39,600 nt of DNA from Bacillota bacterium (GCA_023415235.1 JAEZLP010000049.1:1-39600); one strand, 5' to 3'; positions 1 through 8,271 are shown, counted from the first letter of the stretch. The notes: a model not told the origin generated them from the letters alone. Made by a program: numbers and translations.

Positions 1-86
1 TTTACCTTTATTCATTCAAATTTCAATGATTATTTAACTTTTCATCTCAACTGTTTTGGGATATTATTTGCTTCTTTGTCTTAAAT

Positions 87-110
87 TGAGAGAGGCCATC
101 TCTCATTTTT
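87..110 (+). terminator. Stem-loop with T-run downstream of feoB
   Basis: A 7-bp perfect stem (TGAGAGA at 87-93, TCTCTCA at 99-105) with a 5-nt loop is followed on the plus strand by TTTTT. The T-run orientation fits a transcript entering from the left edge of the window. On the minus strand the same stem lies 50 bases past the feoB stop but lacks a good T-run, so it may serve feoB only weakly. The rest of 1-154 shows no gene. Confidence 0.45.
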
Positions 111-154
111 CATTTTGAGACAGCCCCAAATAATCCTGAAATCAGGGAGCAAGT

Positions 155-2167
155 TTAAATAATAAGAGATCCGATCTGATAAAAAACCATTGCGACGATC
201 CAGGCGGTTACGGTCTGAAAGGCCATAACGCCGATTGCGCTTTTCCATCCTCCCATTTCTCGCTTCACCGCTGCCATTGCTGCTACGCAAGGCATGTAGA
301 GCAAAGTGAAGGTAAGGAACGAGAAGGCCGAAAGGGGAGTGAACACTTGTGACAGCAGCGGTACCACAGAACCTGCGTCGCTGGCCCCAAGCAGTACGGC
401 AAAGGTACTCACCACAGCTTCTTTCGCTGTCAAACCGGTAACCAGGGCTGTGGCCGCTCTCCAATCCGGGAATCCCAGAGGAATAAATACAGGAGCAACG
501 AACTTGCCGGCAGTAGCCAGCATGCTGTCGCCGGCATCGGCAACGTTGTTCAAGCCGAAGTCAAAGCTCTGCAGCACCCAGATTACGATAGTGGCGATAA
601 AGATGACAGTAAAGGCTCTTTTGATAAAATCCATTGCCCTTTCCCACATTTTCAGCAGGACGCTCTTAACCGCCGGCATACGGTAAGATGGCAGCTCCAT
701 GACAAAGGGAACCGGGCTGCCTTCAAAAATAGTCTTCCTTAGAATCAGTCCCGCTATGATGGCAACGAGCATTCCCATGATGTACAAGGAGATCATTACC
801 AGCGCCTGCTTCTCCGCAAAGAAGGCGGCGGTGAAAACCGCGTAAACCGGCAGCTTTGCGCTGCAGGACATGAAGGGCGTCAGCATGATGGTCATCTTCC
901 TGTCCCGTTCGCTTGGCAGGGTCCGAGTGGCCATAATCGCCGGTACGGAACAGCCGAAACCAATAAGCATCGGCACAAAGGACCGTCCGGAGAGTCCTAT
1001 TTTTCTAAGAAGCTTGTCCATGACAAAAGCGACCCTGGCCATATATCCCGTATCCTCCAGGATTGACAGGAAGAAAAACAGGGTTACTATGATGGGCAGG
1101 AAGGATAGCACGCTTCCTACCCCTGCAAATACTCCGTTGATAATCAGGGAGTGAAGCGCTGGGCTTACGTTTACGGTGGAAAGGGCGCTGTCCGCAGCTG
1201 CGGTGACTCCGTCGATCCCCAGGGCCATCAGGTCGCTGAGACTGGATCCGATCACATTAAAGGTGAGCCAGAAAATCACCAGCATGATTCCCAGAAAGAT
1301 GGGAATGGCCCCGTACTTGTGAGTCAGCACGTTGTCTATTTTTATGGAGCGCAGGTGCTCCTTGCTTTGGCCTGTCTTTTTCACACACTCGCTGCATATA
1401 TTTTCAATAAACGCATAACGCATATCTGCCATGGCAGCTTCCCGATCCGTATTCAGATGGGACTCCATGTCGTCCACGATATGCTGGATGATATCCAGCT
1501 CCGGCTCCATCAGCTTCAGCCGCCTCATCACCGGCTGGTCTCCCTCAACAATTTTGGTTGCCGCAAAGCGGAGGGGCAGTCCCGCAGCCTTGGCCTCTTC
1601 CGTAATCAGATGGGCGATGGAATGGATGGCTGTATGAACGTGTCCGCAGCAGAAATCCAGATTTTTAGGCAGCACCTTTGTTTCCGCGCATTTGATCGCC
1701 CGGTGGGTCAGCTCGTCTACCCCGTCATTTTTACTGGCTGAGATGGGAACCACCGGAATTCCGAGCAACTCCTCCAGCTTCTGAATATCAATGGAAATCC
1801 CGTTGCCGCGGATTTCATCCATCATATTCAATGCAAGGATCATGGGCACATTCAGCTCCATCAGCTGAAGGGTCAGATAGAGATTTCGTTCGATATTGGT
1901 GGCATCGATGATGTTTATGATTGCGTCCGGTTTGTCAAAAATAAGAAAATCCCTGGTAACGACCTCCTCGGCGGTATAGGGGGAGAGAGAGTAGATTCCG
2001 GGCAGGTCTACAACCGTTACGCCCTTGTGACCCCTGACCGGACCGTCTTTTTTTTCCACGGTTACTCCGGGAAAGTTTCCCACGCGTTGGTTGCTTCCGG
2101 TCATCTGATTGAATAATGTTGTTTTCCCGCTGTTGGGATTGCCGATCAAAGCAAAGGTGATACTCAT
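155..2167 (-). CDS. feoB: Ferrous iron transporter FeoB
   Basis: FeoB is the inner-membrane Fe(II) uptake protein, with an N-terminal G-protein domain joined to a polytopic membrane domain. Visible GTPase motifs are the P-loop GNPNSGKT (residues 9-16), DLPG (54-57) and NMMD (114-117). They are followed by a helical linker to about residue 280 and then many hydrophobic segments with the Gate-type stretches expected of the family. The length, 670 residues, is usual for clostridial FeoB. Its ATG overlaps the feoA stop by an ATGA junction, so the two are co-transcribed and translationally coupled. No feoC follows. Expression is probably iron-controlled through the operators found upstream of feoA. 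Confidence 0.97.
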   Translation of the reverse strand: MSITFALIGNPNSGKTTLFNQMTGSNQRVGNFPGVTVEKKDGPVRGHKGVTVVDLPGIYSLSPYTAEEVVTRDFLIFDKPDAIINIIDATNIERNLYLTLQLMELNVPMILALNMMDEIRGNGISIDIQKLEELLGIPVVPISASKNDGVDELTHRAIKCAETKVLPKNLDFCCGHVHTAIHSIAHLITEEAKAAGLPLRFAATKIVEGDQPVMRRLKLMEPELDIIQHIVDDMESHLNTDREAAMADMRYAFIENICSECVKKTGQSKEHLRSIKIDNVLTHKYGAIPIFLGIMLVIFWLTFNVIGSSLSDLMALGIDGVTAAADSALSTVNVSPALHSLIINGVFAGVGSVLSFLPIIVTLFFFLSILEDTGYMARVAFVMDKLLRKIGLSGRSFVPMLIGFGCSVPAIMATRTLPSERDRKMTIMLTPFMSCSAKLPVYAVFTAAFFAEKQALVMISLYIMGMLVAIIAGLILRKTIFEGSPVPFVMELPSYRMPAVKSVLLKMWERAMDFIKRAFTVIFIATIVIWVLQSFDFGLNNVADAGDSMLATAGKFVAPVFIPLGFPDWRAATALVTGLTAKEAVVSTFAVLLGASDAGSVVPLLSQVFTPLSAFSFLTFTLLYMPCVAAMAAVKREMGGWKSAIGVMAFQTVTAWIVAMVFYQIGSLII

Positions 2168-2403
2168 TCCGCCACCTCCAGCACTTCAATTTTCTTCGCA
2201 TCCTCCTGGCGGATGGTCAGCTCATAGCTTCTCAAATGAAGCTCGATCGGATCTCCCATAGGGGCTACTTTTCTTACCATTACCGGCGTGTTTGGCGTCA
2301 GTCCCATGTCAAGAAGCCGCCTTCTTAAAGCGCCTTCGCCGCCGACAGATTTTATGATTCCTTTACTGCCTGTTCTGAGTTTATCCAGTGTCATTTTCAT
2401 CAC
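2164..2403 (-). CDS. feoA: Ferrous iron transport protein FeoA
   Basis: FeoA is a small cytoplasmic SH3-like (beta-barrel) partner of FeoB. The 79 residues fit the family: an N-terminal LDKLRTGSKGII segment, a central RRLLDMGLTPNTPV stretch and the C-terminal IELHLRSYELTIRQEDA typical of FeoA. It is the first gene of the feoAB operon and overlaps feoB by 4 nt. The promoter and two metal-regulator-like boxes lie in the 120 bases upstream. Confidence 0.95.
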   Translation of the reverse strand: MMKMTLDKLRTGSKGIIKSVGGEGALRRRLLDMGLTPNTPVMVRKVAPMGDPIELHLRSYELTIRQEDAKKIEVLEVAE

Positions 2404-2415
2404 CTATCTCCCTAG

Positions 2416-2429
2416 TTAGCCATAGCTAA
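2416..2429. promoter_or_regulatory. DtxR/IdeR-like operator, proximal copy
   Basis: TTAGCCATAGCTAA is a 5-4-5 inverted repeat (TTAGC/GCTAA) lying 13 bases upstream of the feoA ATG. The arms resemble DtxR/IdeR/MntR-family half-sites (TTAG...CTAA). A second copy lies 43 bases away. The assignment to a regulator is inferred; the repeat itself is seen directly. Confidence 0.6.
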
Positions 2430-2458
2430 TCTGATGTTAAAAAAATGATGGCCTACGG

Positions 2459-2472
2459 TTAGCCATTGCTTA
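2459..2472. promoter_or_regulatory. DtxR/IdeR-like operator, distal copy
   Basis: TTAGCCATTGCTTA repeats the first eight bases of the proximal box and the 5-4-5 geometry with one mismatched arm base. It sits about +2 to +15 relative to the predicted feoAB start site, where a bound repressor would block promoter clearance. Confidence 0.55.
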
Positions 2473-2480
2473 CTAATACT

Positions 2481-2509
2481 ATAGTATTCTATCCTTAAAA
2501 TTCTGTCAA
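2481..2509 (-). promoter_or_regulatory. feoAB promoter
   Basis: Read on the minus strand: a perfect TTGACA -35 (2504-2509), a 17-base spacer and a TACTAT -10 (2481-2486). The predicted start is near 2474, directly in front of the distal TTAGC/GCTAA box. Confidence 0.65.
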
Positions 2510-2527
2510 GGAAAATTTACGGATCGC

Positions 2528-2974
2528 TTACTTCAAATGGGCCAGAAGCCTTCTTCCGATCATGGCAAGAAGCTTTATGACTGAAGCAACGACAAGAAGG
2601 GCAACGGCTATGGAACCGGCCATAAGCATTGTTTCCGTTCCGGCCGAAGCAGTTTCCGCCACATCGCCCTCGAGAATGGCAAGCATGGTATAGTACATCC
2701 CCGCGCCGGGAACCAGCGGGAGGATGCCGGGTATGATAAAAATCGTAGCCGCGTCCTTAAAAATCCGTGAAAAAAGATCGCTGACCACGGCAACTGTGCA
2801 GGAACCGGCGAAGCAGGCCAGAATGCTTCCGCTTCCGGAAATGAGGAAATAGGTATAGGTCAGCCAACCCAGCGCGCCCACCAATCCCGCAGCCGCAATG
2901 TGATTTTTGGGCACATGGAACAGAATGCTGAAGCCGATTGTGGAGCAGAACGCAAATAAAAATGCCCAAAGCAT
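2528..2974 (-). CDS. Threonine/serine exporter family, small subunit (ThrE C-terminal half, DUF3815-like)
   Basis: The protein has 148 residues with about four to five hydrophobic helices and a conserved-looking IIPGILPLVPGAGMYY stretch, which is characteristic of the C-terminal ThrE/DUF3815 domain. In Corynebacterium ThrE both halves form one polypeptide; in many Firmicutes they are split into two adjacent genes as here. Its ATG overlaps the stop of the preceding gene by one base (TGATG), so the pair is translationally coupled. It probably acts as a membrane exporter of small amino acids, but the substrate is inferred from family only. Confidence 0.85.
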   Translation of the reverse strand: MLWAFLFAFCSTIGFSILFHVPKNHIAAAGLVGALGWLTYTYFLISGSGSILACFAGSCTVAVVSDLFSRIFKDAATIFIIPGILPLVPGAGMYYTMLAILEGDVAETASAGTETMLMAGSIAVALLVVASVIKLLAMIGRRLLAHLK

Positions 2975-3756
2975 CAGAATGCACCTCCCAACAGAGTCCA
3001 GAGCTTGATCGCGAAACCTACTCCGGATGCTATGGAAACTGCAATGACCACGGCTTCTATTCCCTTGGTAGCTCCGGATAGCATATCTCCGGCCAGGGTG
3101 TCCCTTACGGCATTGGTAATCGCCACTCCGGGAAGAAAGATCATGATGGAGCCTATAATAATGGCGTTCAGATTGGAGCCAAGTCCGGCGGAATTAAGTC
3201 CCAGGGCGACAAAGGTCGCGGCTGCGCAGCAGCAGAAACCCCTGATAAAAAGGTTGGTCTCCAGCTTATCCAGAAAGACCGAGAGCAAATAGCTGGATGC
3301 TCCGGCCAGGGCTGCGGTTGCAAAGTCCAGGTACGATCCCTGAAAAATCAAGGCAAAGAATGATGAGACCAAGGCTGCTCCGAATACCCGTAAAAGAAGG
3401 GGATAGGGCCTGCTATTGGAGATTTCCTTCAGGATAGCAAGACCGGCATCTATGGAAAGATCAGTGCTGGCAAATTCCCGTGAAAAGTGATTGATGCGGG
3501 AGATTTTCTCCAGATCGATGCTGCTGCCCTTGATCCTCTTGATAAAGGTATGCATGTCCGCATCCTCGGAGCCTTCGTCCAGCGATAAAAAGATCCCAGT
3601 AGGGGTTGCGAAAACTTCCACATAGGGAATTCTGCACGCCTTGCAAATTCGCGTAATCGTGTCTTCCACACGATAGCTTTCAGCGCCGCTTTTCATCATC
3701 AGCTCTCCGGCGCGCAGTGCCAGGATCAGAACTTTTTTCTGCATCTGGTTGATCAT
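2974..3756 (-). CDS. Threonine/serine exporter family, large subunit (ThrE N-terminal half, DUF1212-like)
   Basis: The 260 residues form a soluble N-terminal part (about 1-115, containing the ALRAGELMMKSGAESYRVEDT motif and an FATPTGIFLS stretch) followed by about five membrane helices (about 118-260, with a FLPGVAITNAVRDTLAGD segment). This is the DUF1212 half of ThrE. It is coupled to the small-subunit gene. The start is ATG at 3756, preceded by a purine-rich GGGGGC region; an in-frame ATG four codons later is an alternative. Confidence 0.87.
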   Translation of the reverse strand: MINQMQKKVLILALRAGELMMKSGAESYRVEDTITRICKACRIPYVEVFATPTGIFLSLDEGSEDADMHTFIKRIKGSSIDLEKISRINHFSREFASTDLSIDAGLAILKEISNSRPYPLLLRVFGAALVSSFFALIFQGSYLDFATAALAGASSYLLSVFLDKLETNLFIRGFCCCAAATFVALGLNSAGLGSNLNAIIIGSIMIFLPGVAITNAVRDTLAGDMLSGATKGIEAVVIAVSIASGVGFAIKLWTLLGGAF

Positions 3757-3789
3757 GAGAAACCTGCCCCCTTCCGTTTTTCCTCCTAT

Positions 3790-3818
3790 ATTATATCACC
3801 CGGCGTCCGCCTCGTCAG
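3790..3818 (-). promoter_or_regulatory. Promoter for the ThrE-type exporter pair
   Basis: On the minus strand: CTGACG (-35, 3813-3818), a 17-base spacer and a perfect TATAAT (-10, 3790-3795) preceded by TGA, making an extended -10. It lies 34 bases before the ATG. Nothing else notable was found in 3757-3964 apart from an 8-bp hairpin (TTCCATTC 3845-3852 / GAATGGAA 3864-3871). Confidence 0.65.
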
Positions 3819-3964
3819 CTATTATTCTATGTCTTGAAGCTTGCTTCCATTCCCTTTATGATAGAATGGAATCCATTTTGGGTATCGTTATCTGTAAGGA
3901 GATAAGAATATCCTGAAAAAACACGCGTAAATTTAATTGATATTAGTTGAGGATAGGAGAGAAC

Positions 3965-5119
3965 ATGACGGAAGAAAAACAGACAACCTACCGAATTGGA
4001 CCCATACGCCCGCCCAGCGAGGCTGACAGCCTGCTTCTCCAGATTACGGAAGGCTGCACATGGAACCGGTGCAAATTTTGCGGACTGTATCGACACGGGA
4101 GCTTCAGAGCCTTTTCCGTGGAAAGCATAAAAAAAGACATCGATGTCATGGCGGAGTATGCCAAGATCGCAAAGGACTATCAAGAGGAAGACGGCTCCTG
4201 GAACCGGAGGGCTGCCCTGGAAAAACTGGAACGGATGAACCGAGAGGAGCAGTACTGCTACTATCTCGTCTACCGCTGGCTTTCCCATGGCGGTGAAAAT
4301 GTATTCCTGCAGGACGGAAACTCTCTTGCGGTAAAAACCGAGCGGGTGACGGAAGTGCTTCAATATCTCAGGGAAAAGCTACCCACCATTAAGCGGATCA
4401 CCACATACGGCAGGGCGGAAACACTTTCAAAGATCAGTGTAGAGCAGTATAGAGAATTGAAATTGGCCGGGCTTGACCGGATCCATTCCGGTTTTGAATC
4501 GGGATCGGATCAGGTTCTTGCGATGATCAACAAAGGAGTTACATCCGAGCAGGAAATTACGGCCGGCAGAAATATCAAGGAGGCGGGAATAGAGCTTTCG
4601 GTCTATTTCATGCCCGGCATCGGAGGCAAAGCTCTCTCTAGGGAGAACGGGCTGGAAACTGCCAGGGTTGTCCGCGAGATCAACCCGGATTTCGTGAGGA
4701 TCAGGACCGCGGTGATCAAAGAGGACTCGGAACTCTGGCAGGATTATCTGAACGGGAGCTTTCAGCTGTGCAGCGAGAATGAAAAGCTATCGGAGATCCG
4801 CCTGTTAATAGAGAATACCCATGGCTGCACCGGATACCTGGCCAGCGACCATATCATCAACCTCCTTCAGGATGTCCAGGGCAGACTTGATGTCGACCGC
4901 CAGAAAATGCTGTCTGCAATTGATGGCTATTTCAGGCTGCCGGTATCGGAACAGAAGCTATTCCAGCTGGCCCGCCGATCCGGCATGGCAACACGGCCGG
5001 AGGATCTTGCACTGCTGCCTTCTGCGCAGCTTGAAAGGCTTGCCCGTCTTGCGGAGTCCATCTCCGATGAGGAAGCCTGGGACAGAAAAATGAATCATAT
5101 GATGACGAATTTCATATAG
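3965..5119 (+). CDS. Radical SAM protein with CX4CX2C cluster
   Basis: The protein has 384 residues from the ATG at 3965, chosen because AGGAGAG lies just upstream; an in-frame TTG at 3947 is less likely. Near the N-terminus the motif EGCTWNRCKFCGLY gives cysteines at 31, 36 and 39. They would ligate the [4Fe-4S] cluster of a radical SAM enzyme, but with CX4CX2C spacing rather than the classical CX3CX2C. A central TTYGRAETLSKIS stretch, GFESGSDQVL and GIELSVYFMPGIGG match Elp3/MiaB-like TIM-barrel motifs. The C-terminal 100 residues are helical. Proteins of this type are common in Clostridia and their substrate is unknown to me. The gene stands alone. Confidence 0.85.
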   Translation: MTEEKQTTYRIGPIRPPSEADSLLLQITEGCTWNRCKFCGLYRHGSFRAFSVESIKKDIDVMAEYAKIAKDYQEEDGSWNRRAALEKLERMNREEQYCYYLVYRWLSHGGENVFLQDGNSLAVKTERVTEVLQYLREKLPTIKRITTYGRAETLSKISVEQYRELKLAGLDRIHSGFESGSDQVLAMINKGVTSEQEITAGRNIKEAGIELSVYFMPGIGGKALSRENGLETARVVREINPDFVRIRTAVIKEDSELWQDYLNGSFQLCSENEKLSEIRLLIENTHGCTGYLASDHIINLLQDVQGRLDVDRQKMLSAIDGYFRLPVSEQKLFQLARRSGMATRPEDLALLPSAQLERLARLAESISDEEAWDRKMNHMMTNFI

Positions 5120-5312
5120 CCGGTCGAGGCTCCCGATCGGCTATGCCAATTCGATCATCTCAAATATGAGATTAATATGGGAAATGTTTATAAAAAGTGA
5201 GAAAAGTTTTCTGAAAATAAAAAGGGAAAACAATTCTTTGTAAAGCAGCAAACCCATTGAAATTGGACATAAATTCAGAAAATTATAATATTATTCTATA
5301 AAAATATAAAGT

Positions 5313-5328
5313 TGGCATGAAATTTGAA
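5313..5328 (+). promoter_or_regulatory. Possible sigma-54-type promoter before the aminotransferase
   Basis: TGGCATGAAATTTGAA matches the -24/-12 consensus TGGCAYRNNNNTTGCW at every fixed position except the -12 C (A here). It lies 68 bases upstream of the aminotransferase ATG, inside a very AT-rich 277-base gap (5120-5396). Losing the C of the -12 GC is a serious defect, so this is a tentative call. Confidence 0.3.
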
Positions 5329-5396
5329 ATATATAAGGATAATCGTTAGCTGCTCTGGATAAGAGTTATTAGTTAAAATTGAGGAGGTTTAATACC

Positions 5397-6758
5397 ATGA
5401 CCGCATGTAACAAAGAATTGGCATTAAAAGAAGCTCGTAGAGTTGTAGGCTATATTGAAAGGCCAGAACTGACGAAAGAGGAGAAAGACACAATCGTTAA
5501 GGATTCCATCAAGAACTTTAACGAAAATGTTAACCCAGGTTGGCTGGAATACAGAAAGTCCGTATCAACAGACGCTGCTTTTGTAGAATGGACAGACTCG
5601 GTTGACCACTTTGAAGATCTTTACGGAACACAATTCATCGATTGTCTGGGTGGTTTCGGAATCTATACCTGTGGACACAGAAATCCTGAAATCTTAAAAA
5701 CTGTGAAAGCTCAGCTGGACAAATACGCATTACATAGCCAGGAACTGGTTGACCCGTTAAGAGGCTACCTTGCAAACATTCTTGCAATGATTACCCCCGG
5801 TGATCTCCAGTATGCATTCTTTACAAACGGTGGAGCAGAGGCGGTAGAAATGGCGCTGAAGCTTGCTCGTCTTGCTACGGGCGGAAGATGGTACATCTCC
5901 ACAGTAGGAGCATTCCACGGAAAATCCATGGGAGCGATCTCCATGGGCGGTAAAGGCGCATACAGAGAAGACTACACTCCAATGATTCAGCAGGTACAGC
6001 ACGTTGAATACGGCAATGCTGACGCAATGGAAGCTGCAATCAAGAACCTGCAGACAGTAGGCGAAAAGGTTGCCGGCGTTATCATCGAGCCGATTCAGGG
6101 AGAAGCCGGAGTTATCATCCCACCGGATGGATACCTGAAGGCTGTCAGAGCAATCTGCGACAAATACGGCGTAGCAATGATCGTAGACGAAATCCAGACT
6201 GGTATGGGTAGAACCGGAACCATGTGGAGATGCGAAGTGGAAGACGTTACTCCGGACATCATGACATACGGAAAAGCGTTCGGCGGCGGAATCATGCCGA
6301 TCACAGGTATCATCGCAAGACCTTGGTGCTGGGGACAGAAGCTCATCGAGAATCCTTGGATCCTCGGATCTCCGACCTTCGGCGGCAATCCGCTGGCTTG
6401 CTCGGCTGCAATTGCTACAATTAAATACATGCTTGAAAATGACATCCCCGGACAGTGTAAGCAGAAGGGCGAATACCTGATGAGCAAACTGGCCGAACTG
6501 CAGAAAAAATATCCGACCGTGCTGAAGACATTCAGAGGCGCTGGTCTGCTGATCTGCATGGAATTCCCGGAAGCAGAAGTCGGATATGCAGTTGTTAAGG
6601 GACTGTTCGACAGACACGTTATGACAGCAGGAACTCTCGTAAATGCCAAGACAGTAAGAATTGAGCCACCTGCAACCTTATCCAAGGAACATATGGATGA
6701 AGTTATGGAGAAGCTGGACGAAGCTCTTGCAGATGCAAAGAAGGAATTCAAGCTGTAA
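5397..6758 (+). CDS. Class III (PLP) aminotransferase, putrescine aminotransferase-like
   Basis: The protein has 453 residues. The start is ATG 5397 because GAGGAGG lies 9 bases before it; an in-frame TTG at 5379 lies upstream of that site. This fold-type I aminotransferase shows FFTNGGAEAVEMALKLAR (PLP phosphate region), IIEPIQGEAGVI, the MIVDEIQTGMGRTG block with the PLP-ring Asp, and the Schiff-base lysine in TYGKAFGGG (Lys293). Overall it resembles the putrescine/4-aminobutyrate branch (YgjG/PatA-like), which moves an amino group from a diamine or omega-amino acid to 2-oxoglutarate or pyruvate. The exact substrate is inferred. The gene is monocistronic, with a strong terminator behind it. 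An ornithine or acetylornithine aminotransferase is the main alternative. Confidence 0.85.
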   Translation: MTACNKELALKEARRVVGYIERPELTKEEKDTIVKDSIKNFNENVNPGWLEYRKSVSTDAAFVEWTDSVDHFEDLYGTQFIDCLGGFGIYTCGHRNPEILKTVKAQLDKYALHSQELVDPLRGYLANILAMITPGDLQYAFFTNGGAEAVEMALKLARLATGGRWYISTVGAFHGKSMGAISMGGKGAYREDYTPMIQQVQHVEYGNADAMEAAIKNLQTVGEKVAGVIIEPIQGEAGVIIPPDGYLKAVRAICDKYGVAMIVDEIQTGMGRTGTMWRCEVEDVTPDIMTYGKAFGGGIMPITGIIARPWCWGQKLIENPWILGSPTFGGNPLACSAAIATIKYMLENDIPGQCKQKGEYLMSKLAELQKKYPTVLKTFRGAGLLICMEFPEAEVGYAVVKGLFDRHVMTAGTLVNAKTVRIEPPATLSKEHMDEVMEKLDEALADAKKEFKL

Positions 6759-6827
6759 TTCACTGCTGATAAAAGCAGAAACTCATCCCATTTTGAAGAG
6801 TAAAAATTTATGATATTATGACCCGGC

Positions 6828-6870
6828 ACACCGGAGCGGATTCCCCGCTCCGGTGTGTTTGTTTTTTTGA
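6828..6870 (+). terminator. Strong intrinsic terminator after the aminotransferase
   Basis: A 12-bp perfect GC-rich stem (ACACCGGAGCGG 6828-6839, complement 6845-6856) with a 5-nt loop is followed by GTTTGTTTTTTT. Confidence 0.92.
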
Positions 6871-6992
6871 ACGGCGGCAAACCGGTACTTTTCGTGAAGC
6901 TTTACTCCTAGGGTAATCTTTGTTACTGATTTGTGCCAAAATATTATGATAATTCTGGAAACGGGGTAACTAATTTGCTCTCGGACCAGCAA

Positions 6993-7022
6993 AAACAAAT
7001 GTTGAAATTTCAACGTTTGTTT
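6993..7022. repeat. 30-bp near-perfect palindrome
   Basis: The left arm is AAACAAATGTTGAAA and the right arm is TTTCAACGTTTGTTT. They are complementary over 15 bp with a single mismatch and no loop. It lies in the 367-base gap 6759-7125, about 80 bases upstream of the predicted start site of the next gene. It may be an operator for a dimeric repressor or activator. It is not followed by a T-run, so it is a poor terminator. The remaining gap (6871-6992) shows no gene and no riboswitch that I can recognise. Confidence 0.6.
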
Positions 7023-7073
7023 CCGTGCAACGACCCAAAAAAACAAAAAAAGGTATACTTTTTGGCTAATTGT

Positions 7074-7081
7074 GGTATAAT
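7074..7081 (+). promoter_or_regulatory. Extended -10 promoter of the lytic transglycosylase gene
   Basis: TGTGGTATAAT contains a perfect TATAAT (7076-7081) next to a TG. No convincing -35 stands 17 bases upstream (GTATAC). The predicted start near 7088 leaves a leader of about 38 nt with an AGAGGG ribosome binding site. Confidence 0.55.
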
Positions 7082-7125
7082 AGGATAGTCTTTAACCAGA
7101 CAAAAGAAAGAGAGGGAAAATAGAT

Positions 7126-8271
7126 ATGGCAAAGAAGCTTTTATCTGTGTGGCTTTCGTTGACAATCTTACTTTTCTCATCAATTTCTATTTATGCTGAC
7201 GAAAACGTACAAGGAGATTTTTTTATTAAAAATATTGTTATCAATGGGGAAACGATTGATAATAATTACCTACAGTTTCCATTTTTTCTTTATCAAGATA
7301 CCACTTATTTCCCATTAACACCCGAAATGGGAGAAATCTTGGGATTAAAGACCGAGATGGATTTTGAAAGCCGCACATTAAAACTATTGAAATGCGAGCC
7401 GTCACTGATCAACATTAGCGACAAACGCAAGAAAAACGAAAGGGAGGACGTCACAACACAAGTCTTCAGCGAAGCGAAGGTTCTGGCTTACGAGCTGGGC
7501 ACTCAAAGCCTGGAAGACATTCTGCGAGGCGACTCAACTGATGCCGATACCGACATCAACCAGCAAACAAAAGAAACCAAGAGCGACGGAGTAATAGAGA
7601 TACCCCAACTGACTGTCAAAGAAATCGATTTGGCCGGACTGCCGGTTCTGACAAAGGGGAAAGTAATATATCTTCCGATGAAAGCAATGGTCGGGGAAAA
7701 AGGTTTTGGCTGGGACGTGCATTATGATTCCTATACGGGAATTTATGTAAGCACAAAGGAAGGAATTCCTGCAAAGTCATACTGGAATGAGGCAGAGTCA
7801 AAATATAATAGAGGACTGGTAAGCTACATCCGGAAATACAACGACAGCTATACGACCAGCCAAGCGCAGGAACTGGTATTCATGTTCAAGAATGCAGCAA
7901 AGACATATAAGATCGATGAGAAAATTCTCATGGCTGTAGCGCACAAGGAAAGCACGTTCAACGCAAAAGCCCATGGTGGCAGCGGATCACTTGGCATGAT
8001 GCAGGTGATGCCTTCCACCGGAGAAAGATACGGATTGGGAGAGGAACAGCTACTGGACGCAGAAACCAGCATCAATTTCGGAGCAATGTATCTCAGTGAA
8101 AGAATTGCAGCCTATGGGGGCGACCTGACAAAAGGGTTTTCCGCATATAACCAGGGCTCGGTGAAAGTAAACAGAGGTACGTATTCGACCAGGTATGCCA
8201 ATCGAATCATTGGCACCATCAACGGCATCAATTCCTATCTGACATCAAACGGATACGGATTGGGCTACTAA
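7126..8271 (+). CDS. Secreted lytic transglycosylase with copper-amine-oxidase-N-like stalk domain
   Basis: The protein has 381 residues and a Sec signal peptide (about 1-24, KKLLSVWLSLTILLFSSISIYA). Residues about 30-90 resemble a copper amine oxidase N-terminal 'stalk' domain (ING..., TTYFPLTPEMGEILGL), often found in clostridial surface proteins. A second partial copy is possible near 190-220. The C-terminus (about 250-375) is an SLT/goose-lysozyme-like domain. HKESTFNA carries the likely catalytic Glu275, followed by GSLGMMQVMPSTGERYG and FSAYNQG. The domain cleaves the MurNAc-GlcNAc bond of peptidoglycan outside the membrane. The gene is monocistronic. Confidence 0.88.
   Translation: MAKKLLSVWLSLTILLFSSISIYADENVQGDFFIKNIVINGETIDNNYLQFPFFLYQDTTYFPLTPEMGEILGLKTEMDFESRTLKLLKCEPSLINISDKRKKNEREDVTTQVFSEAKVLAYELGTQSLEDILRGDSTDADTDINQQTKETKSDGVIEIPQLTVKEIDLAGLPVLTKGKVIYLPMKAMVGEKGFGWDVHYDSYTGIYVSTKEGIPAKSYWNEAESKYNRGLVSYIRKYNDSYTTSQAQELVFMFKNAAKTYKIDEKILMAVAHKESTFNAKAHGGSGSLGMMQVMPSTGERYGLGEEQLLDAETSINFGAMYLSERIAAYGGDLTKGFSAYNQGSVKVNRGTYSTRYANRIIGTINGINSYLTSNGYGLGY

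Noticed and set aside
3845..3871. Hairpin TTCCATTC/GAATGGAA as terminator
   Set aside because: Neither strand has a T-run after the stem and the loop is long; left as a note in the neighbouring promoter entry.
6870..7070. c-di-AMP (ydaO) riboswitch before the lytic transglycosylase
   Set aside because: A short ACGGGGTAAC stretch is reminiscent of it, and such riboswitches often precede wall hydrolases. However, the remaining conserved blocks are missing and the best promoter lies downstream of the region.
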